A DNA stretch of 64,000 nucleotides from positions 21,629 to 85,628 of the forward strand of contig NZ_VKHR01000015.1 in the NCBI RefSeq assembly GCF_009663145.1. Direction: 5' to 3'. Within the stretch, counting starts at the first letter, position 1; each line of letters opens with the position of its first letter. The position numbers and the translations under genes are program-made. This stretch comes from Shewanella sp. TC10 (GTDB lineage: Bacteria; Pseudomonadota; Gammaproteobacteria; Enterobacterales; Shewanellaceae). Positions 59,902 to 64,000 of the stretch are shown here, one piece after another. The notes under the pieces were generated by a model, which was not told the origin of the DNA, searched no databases, and saw only the letters and a program-made list of their open reading frames with translations.

Positions 59902-60865
59902 TCGAGTTATTGCCGTTATCGCAATTATTTTTCTACTAGGAATATTAGCCTACGGATTAAAGCTAGCATTTGAACCGAAAGAAACCGTATTACAAGGGCA
60001 AATTGAGGCTCGTGAATACAATATTTCATCTAAGGTGCCTGGTAGAGTTGAGCAAGTCATGGTTCGTCGTGGTGACAAGGTGGCTGTTGGAGACTTGTTG
60101 TTCGCGATTAACAGTCCAGAGTTAGATGCAAAACTGATGCAAGCAGAAGGTGGTCGTGATGCCGCTAAAGCGATGCAACAAGAAGCCGATAATGGCGCGC
60201 GTCAGCAACAAGTGACAGCTTCAAAAGAGCAATGGTTAAAAGCTAAAGCAGCGACAGATTTAATGGAAACCACTTATCAACGAGTCGAAAATTTATTCGA
60301 TGAAGGCGTGGTTGCTAGACAAAAACGCGATGAAGCTTTTACTCAATGGAAAGCGGCGCAATATACCGAACAAGCTGCGCTAGCTATGTATCAAATGGCT
60401 GATGAAGGTGCGCGGGTCGAAACTAAAGCCGCAGCAGCAGGTAATGCACGTATGGCTGAGGGCGCGGTAAAAGAAGTTAGCGCTATATTAGCTGACAGTC
60501 AGATGCGCTCTCCTAAAGTTGCCGAAGTTAGCGAAGTGTTATTGCAAGCAGGTGAACTGGCACCGAGTGGCTTCCCTGTGGTGAGTTTGATTGATATCTC
60601 AGATGCTTGGGCTGTGATGCAAATTCGCGAAGATCAGTTAGCAGACTTTAAACAAGGGCAAACCGTTTCGCTGAATATTCCTGCGTTAAAAGTGACTGAA
60701 GACTTCACTATCTCTCACATCAGTGTCATGGGCAGTTTTGCCACTTGGCGCTCAACAGAAAGCGGTCATGATTTTGATATGCGAACTTTTGAAGTAGAGC
60801 TTCGCCCAAATAGTCCTATTGCAGATTTAAGAGTGGGTATGTCTGTGCTACTAAACGCAAAATAG
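59891..60865 (+). CDS. HlyD-family membrane-fusion protein
   Basis: 324 residues from the ATG at 59891, 7 bases after AGGAG; an earlier in-frame ATG lies inside the TolC-like gene and is unlikely. One membrane segment (~6-24), a lipoyl-like half-motif (YNISSKVPGRVEQVMVRRGD), an alpha-hairpin (~75-190) and the closing lipoyl/beta-barrel part (SPKVAEVSEVLLQAGELAPSG). YhiI/YbhG-like. Bridges the inner-membrane permeases to the TolC-like duct. Confidence 0.88.
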   Translation: MRANRVIAVIAIIFLLGILAYGLKLAFEPKETVLQGQIEAREYNISSKVPGRVEQVMVRRGDKVAVGDLLFAINSPELDAKLMQAEGGRDAAKAMQQEADNGARQQQVTASKEQWLKAKAATDLMETTYQRVENLFDEGVVARQKRDEAFTQWKAAQYTEQAALAMYQMADEGARVETKAAAAGNARMAEGAVKEVSAILADSQMRSPKVAEVSEVLLQAGELAPSGFPVVSLIDISDAWAVMQIREDQLADFKQGQTVSLNIPALKVTEDFTISHISVMGSFATWRSTESGHDFDMRTFEVELRPNSPIADLRVGMSVLLNAK

Positions 60866-60910
60866 CAAAATCTGTAAGGCGAGAAATTAAGGTGCAGTTT
60901 GTTTTTAACT

Positions 60911-60955
60911 TGCTTCTAGTTTTAATTTGCTTCTAGTGGTTACGGTGCTTCTAGT
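60911..60955 (+). repeat. three tandem copies of TGCTTCTAGT units
   Basis: TGCTTCTAGT occurs at 60911-60920, 60928-60937 and 60946-60955, spaced 17 and 18 bases, in the 105-base gap between the HlyD-like gene and the first permease. Each copy contains a TAG stop. Confidence 0.7.
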
Positions 60956-60970
60956 CGTTAGGGTATAAGA

Positions 60971-62191
60971 ATGCGGGCTTTATTAAATCAAGAACTTAAG
61001 CGTTTATGGCACTCACCTTGGCAATTGGCCTTGGTGACGTACATTCCGCTGGTCAGCATTTTGTGTTTATGGTGGTTGTTTAGCGCAGGACTGCCAAGAC
61101 AGCTACCTGTAGCTGTAGTCGATCAAGACAATAGCCAATTAACACGTACCTTAACTAGAAACTTAACCGCCAACTCTGTCATCAAGCCGATAGCTTTCTC
61201 GCAATTACCAGATGCTGAAGCTGCGATGAAAAAAGCCGAAGTTTATGCTGTAGTGGTTTTTCCTCATAAATTTAAAAAGTCGCTATTAACCAGTGGTAGC
61301 CCAACGGTAGATATTCGTTATAACAGCCAATTTTTATTAGTCGGTAAGCTGCTCTCTAGCCAATTACAACTGAGCTTAGGCGCGGGGCTTATGGAAGTCG
61401 CAGGGCTAAAACAGTTACTAATTGGTGTGAATAGCGCGTCGGTGGCAGTCAACCTAAGTCCTGTTACTAGCCAGACAACGGCGCTGTTTAATCGCAATAA
61501 TAACTATGTTGGGTTTTTAGTCCCGCCAGTGCTAATTGCACTTTTGCAATTATTAGCCATGATGACATTCGTCAATACGCTCAATGACTCGTTAATTAAA
61601 ACTAAAGAAACCTATTTGTTACCTGATAATTTTTGGTCTCAAGTTGCTAGTAAAGTCCTACTTTATACGCCGATGATGGTATTGCATGGTTGTTTCATTT
61701 TGGTATGGCTTTATGGTTATTTAGGCTTACCCATTGCCGGTTCAATGAGCCTGTTAGTTATTGCGTTGCTGATGATGCTGTTAGCATTGTGGACACTCGT
61801 TATTCTGGTGTTTTTACTGATGCGCGAACCGGCCCGTAGTGTTAGTTTTTGTACTGCTTTATTTGCTCCTGCATTTGCATTTATGGGGGTCACTTTTCCT
61901 GTCAATGACATGCCGTTGGTTGCGCAGTGGTGGCGGTTAATCATGCCTTCAAGTCATTATATTGATTCTCATATCAGTGTGATCAGTTATGGCGCACAAG
62001 CCCAACAAGTGCTGCAACAGTTTTTATCTTATTGGTACTTCTTGATTGTTATTGCTTTGGCTTGGGGCTTACATAGGGTGTTAAGTCGTAAGCAGCGTTT
62101 GGCTCAATCTGAGGGGGGATCTCATTTAAGCCATGCAAGCAGCTCAACTAAATCTGATCATTCAAGTAAGAAGCCAGAGGTCAGTCTATGA
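60971..62191 (+). CDS. ABC-2 type transporter permease, first of pair
   Basis: 406 residues of the YhhJ/YbhR-type: N-terminal membrane segment (~17-37), a large periplasmic domain (~40-175), then about five membrane segments (~180-365) and a charged cytoplasmic tail. Exports an unknown substrate with its partner. AGGG ribosome site. Overlaps the second permease by 4 bases. Confidence 0.87.
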   Translation: MRALLNQELKRLWHSPWQLALVTYIPLVSILCLWWLFSAGLPRQLPVAVVDQDNSQLTRTLTRNLTANSVIKPIAFSQLPDAEAAMKKAEVYAVVVFPHKFKKSLLTSGSPTVDIRYNSQFLLVGKLLSSQLQLSLGAGLMEVAGLKQLLIGVNSASVAVNLSPVTSQTTALFNRNNNYVGFLVPPVLIALLQLLAMMTFVNTLNDSLIKTKETYLLPDNFWSQVASKVLLYTPMMVLHGCFILVWLYGYLGLPIAGSMSLLVIALLMMLLALWTLVILVFLLMREPARSVSFCTALFAPAFAFMGVTFPVNDMPLVAQWWRLIMPSSHYIDSHISVISYGAQAQQVLQQFLSYWYFLIVIALAWGLHRVLSRKQRLAQSEGGSHLSHASSSTKSDHSSKKPEVSL

Positions 62192-63336
62192 GTTGGCTGC
62201 AATTATTATGGGCCGAATTTAAAGCGATTTTGGCTGATAAGGCCATTGTTGTGACTGTGTTTGGTGGCGTGTTGTTTTACTCAGTCCTTTACCCATTACC
62301 TTACTTAAATCAGGTACCAACTGAGCAAATGGTAGTCGTGGTTGATCATGATAATTCATCATTAAGCCGGCAATTACTCAGGCATGCAGATGCGAGCCCT
62401 AAAATTAAAATTGTGGCGCAAGTTGGCAGCATTAATGAAGCCCAGCAATGGATTTCTGACTCTAAAGCCCATGGCTTATTGGTTATCCCTGAAGGTTTTA
62501 GACGAAATTTATTATTAGGCAAAGGCGCGACATTAAGCTATGGCGGCGATGCGAGTTATTTCCTCATATACTCTGCTATTGCCGAAGGGTTAATTAGTGC
62601 AGGGATGGATGCTGGGAAGCAGGTTCAAATGTTGGGTTTGTTAGCTCGCGGCCAAAACCCTAAACAAGCGGAGCAAAGTTTAAACTCAGTTAACATTAAT
62701 AGCGTTCCTGTATTTAATCCGAGTTTGGGTTATACGCCTTATGTTGTTCCAGGGCTATTTTTGCTTATTTTGCATCAAACATTGTTAATTGGTACTGGGA
62801 TCTTAGGGGCAGGACAATGGCGTAAAAAGGGTTACTGGAATGAGGTTTCACCTTTAGCACTTATTGGTGCCCGCCTAACCGTGTTTTGTGCTATTTATGC
62901 AGTATTCTCTAGCTTCTACTTAGGTTATTGCTTCTATTGGTATGACGTAAGTGTACAAGCTACATTGGCTGAAGTCGGTTTATTCATGCTGCCGTTCTTA
63001 TTATCGACAGCGGCTTGCGGTATTGCTTTAAGCTGTTTATTCGTTAAGCGTGAACTCCCCACTCAAGTATTATTATTAGTGTCTATGCCCATTTTGTTTG
63101 TATCTGGCTTTGTATGGCCATTGGCCTTAATTCCCGACTTATTGGTACAAGTGTCGCAAGTTATTCCTGCTGTGCCTGCAATTTTAGGTATGTTGGAGTT
63201 AAATCAAATGGGAACGGATTGGACGAATGTTATGCCGCAGTGGCTGCAGATGTGGGCTTTATTTGCTTTATTTTGCTTACTGGCATACATAGGCATTAAT
63301 CGCAGGTTATCTACTCATTTACTGCAACAAGAATAA
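62188..63336 (+). CDS. ABC-2 type transporter permease, second of pair
   Basis: 382 residues with the same topology as its neighbour (first membrane segment ~18-38, periplasmic domain to ~180, five C-terminal segments). Start codon in the ATGA overlap. Together with the first permease it would form a heterodimer. No ATP-binding cassette gene is found in this operon or elsewhere in the window. Confidence 0.87.
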   Translation: MSWLQLLWAEFKAILADKAIVVTVFGGVLFYSVLYPLPYLNQVPTEQMVVVVDHDNSSLSRQLLRHADASPKIKIVAQVGSINEAQQWISDSKAHGLLVIPEGFRRNLLLGKGATLSYGGDASYFLIYSAIAEGLISAGMDAGKQVQMLGLLARGQNPKQAEQSLNSVNINSVPVFNPSLGYTPYVVPGLFLLILHQTLLIGTGILGAGQWRKKGYWNEVSPLALIGARLTVFCAIYAVFSSFYLGYCFYWYDVSVQATLAEVGLFMLPFLLSTAACGIALSCLFVKRELPTQVLLLVSMPILFVSGFVWPLALIPDLLVQVSQVIPAVPAILGMLELNQMGTDWTNVMPQWLQMWALFALFCLLAYIGINRRLSTHLLQQE

Positions 63337-63354
63337 CCCTATATCTGCCAATAA

Positions 63355-63395
63355 AATAGACATTGGCCTAAGTGGCTCAATGTCTATTGGCTTTT
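63355..63395. terminator. terminator between export operon and TPR gene
   Basis: AATAGACATTG (63355-63365) and CAATGTCTATT (63378-63388), an 11-base perfect stem, followed on the plus strand by GGCTTTTC. It is between convergent genes; the T tract is short, so efficiency is uncertain. Confidence 0.65.
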
Positions 63396-63451
63396 CAATA
63401 TAATGAGGCCGAAACGTTAAGTTTCGCTGTCGCTGTTGATCGTCTTCCAAA

Positions 63452-63835
63452 TTATAATGTTCCCGTTTCAGTGTTATTAATTTCCGTTTCTAAGCGAAGT
63501 AGGTTTTGCTTGTAGAGCGGCTCTTGGGTTGCTTTTGCTGCTTGTCGGAAGTCTTCTAACGCGCCAACATTGTCATTAGCCAATACTTTCATTACACCAC
63601 GATTATTGTATGCATATGCGCGCATTTGCATTGATGGCAGTTTATCTGCTTTTACGGCCATTTCTACAGCTTCAGTACAGGCTTGTTCTGCGATGTCGAA
63701 CTTAGACATTTTAGTATATCCAACGCATAAGTTGAGATTACGAGTATAAGTATCAATCGCAGATCTTCGAGCCGATTTCGTTAATGCGATACCTTCATCT
63801 ATGTCACCAGATTGAATAGCATCAACGCCAGGCAT
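63452..63835 (-). CDS. TPR-type protein, probably missing its 5' end
   Basis: 127 residues with at least two tetratricopeptide-like helix pairs (ALTKSARRSAIDTYTRNLNL, then YAYNNRGVMKVLANDNVGALEDFRQA). Shewanella has small periplasmic TPR proteins of this kind with a signal peptide, but here the frame begins MPGVDAIQSGD without a signal peptide or a good ribosome site, and a stop lies six codons upstream of the ATG. I infer a 5' truncation at ~63836. It could instead be a real cytoplasmic protein. Confidence 0.6.
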   Translation of the reverse strand: MPGVDAIQSGDIDEGIALTKSARRSAIDTYTRNLNLCVGYTKMSKFDIAEQACTEAVEMAVKADKLPSMQMRAYAYNNRGVMKVLANDNVGALEDFRQAAKATQEPLYKQNLLRLETEINNTETGTL

Positions 63836-63847
63836 ATCTTCAATTAA

Positions 63848-64000
63848 AACTCAGAAGCCGTAGCAGGGTTAGCTCGAGGGAATAAGTTTTATCTAAATAA
63901 TAAACAAGGCGTTTCAGTTGATAATCATCAACTTGGTACACTTTGGCTAACGCAGTTTTTACGACAAGCCTACGCGCAAACGCTTTCTGAGCGTGAACAA
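63848..64000 (+). pseudogene. open frame running off the right edge, no start codon (gene fragment)
   Basis: From 63848 to the window end the plus strand stays open for 51 codons (NSEAVAGLARGNKF, then LGTLWLTQFLRQAYAQTL), with protein-like composition, but a TAA stop at 63845-63847 precedes it and there is no start codon near the 5' end. It reads like the interior of a protein whose beginning is absent. I do not recognise the family. It may be a pseudogene remnant or an artefact of a junction. Confidence 0.45.

Overview
The window looks like chromosomal DNA of a marine gammaproteobacterium, most probably Shewanella or a close relative. The evidence is the gene order csrD - mshI-Q - mreBCD - maf - rng - yhdP - nitrilase - tldD, the order hslU-hslV / ftsN-argS-priA / rpmE, an aconitase B whose cluster cysteines fall at the E. 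coli positions, and a moderately AT-rich composition that stays even across the window. I see no prophage, insertion sequence, CRISPR array, tRNA or rRNA. Family assignments come from reading the translated sequences and recalling the families; no database search was run. Comparisons with E. coli are from memory.

Left third (1-24.4 kb): a c-di-GMP enzyme cut by the left edge (PAS-GGDEF-EAL), a PlpD-type patatin autotransporter, a hexitol/sugar phosphatase (hxpB), aconitase B, a gamma-glutamyltransferase, a cytochrome c/Vgb-propeller fusion, then the minus-strand block DUF971 - hslU - hslV (with a clear sigma-32 promoter), an unrecognised 718-residue membrane-anchored protein on the plus strand, ftsN - argS - priA (minus), a FimV/LysM-like protein, rpmE with a structured leader, and a malic enzyme.

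Middle (24.5-46.3 kb): csrD (degenerate GGDEF and EAL) followed by a complete MSHA type IV pilus locus: mshI, mshI2, mshJ, mshK, mshL, mshM, mshN, mshE, mshG, mshF (assembly machine), mshB, two tandem mshA major-pilin paralogues, then mshC, mshD, mshO, mshP, mshQ (minor pilins and a 1548-residue surface protein with a lectin-like domain). MshE carries the two N-terminal MshEN motifs that bind c-di-GMP in its family, so the locus probably responds to enzymes such as the one at the left edge. A short sequence (CTTAAG followed by TATATAC) occurs upstream of both mshI and mshC.

Right third (46.5-64 kb): the cell-shape operon mreBCD with maf, rng, yhdP and a nitrilase (many starts and stops overlap), tldD, and an export operon (TolC-like, HlyD-like, two ABC-2 permeases) that lacks an ATPase. 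At the right edge a minus-strand TPR gene and a plus-strand open frame meet head to head, and neither has its expected 5' end, which suggests a rearrangement or junction near 63.84 kb.

Most of the window is conserved housekeeping and pilus biology. I found no convincing entirely new system. The best leads are the 718-residue protein, the heme-propeller fusion, the tandem mshA pair, the ATPase-less export operon and the right-edge junction.
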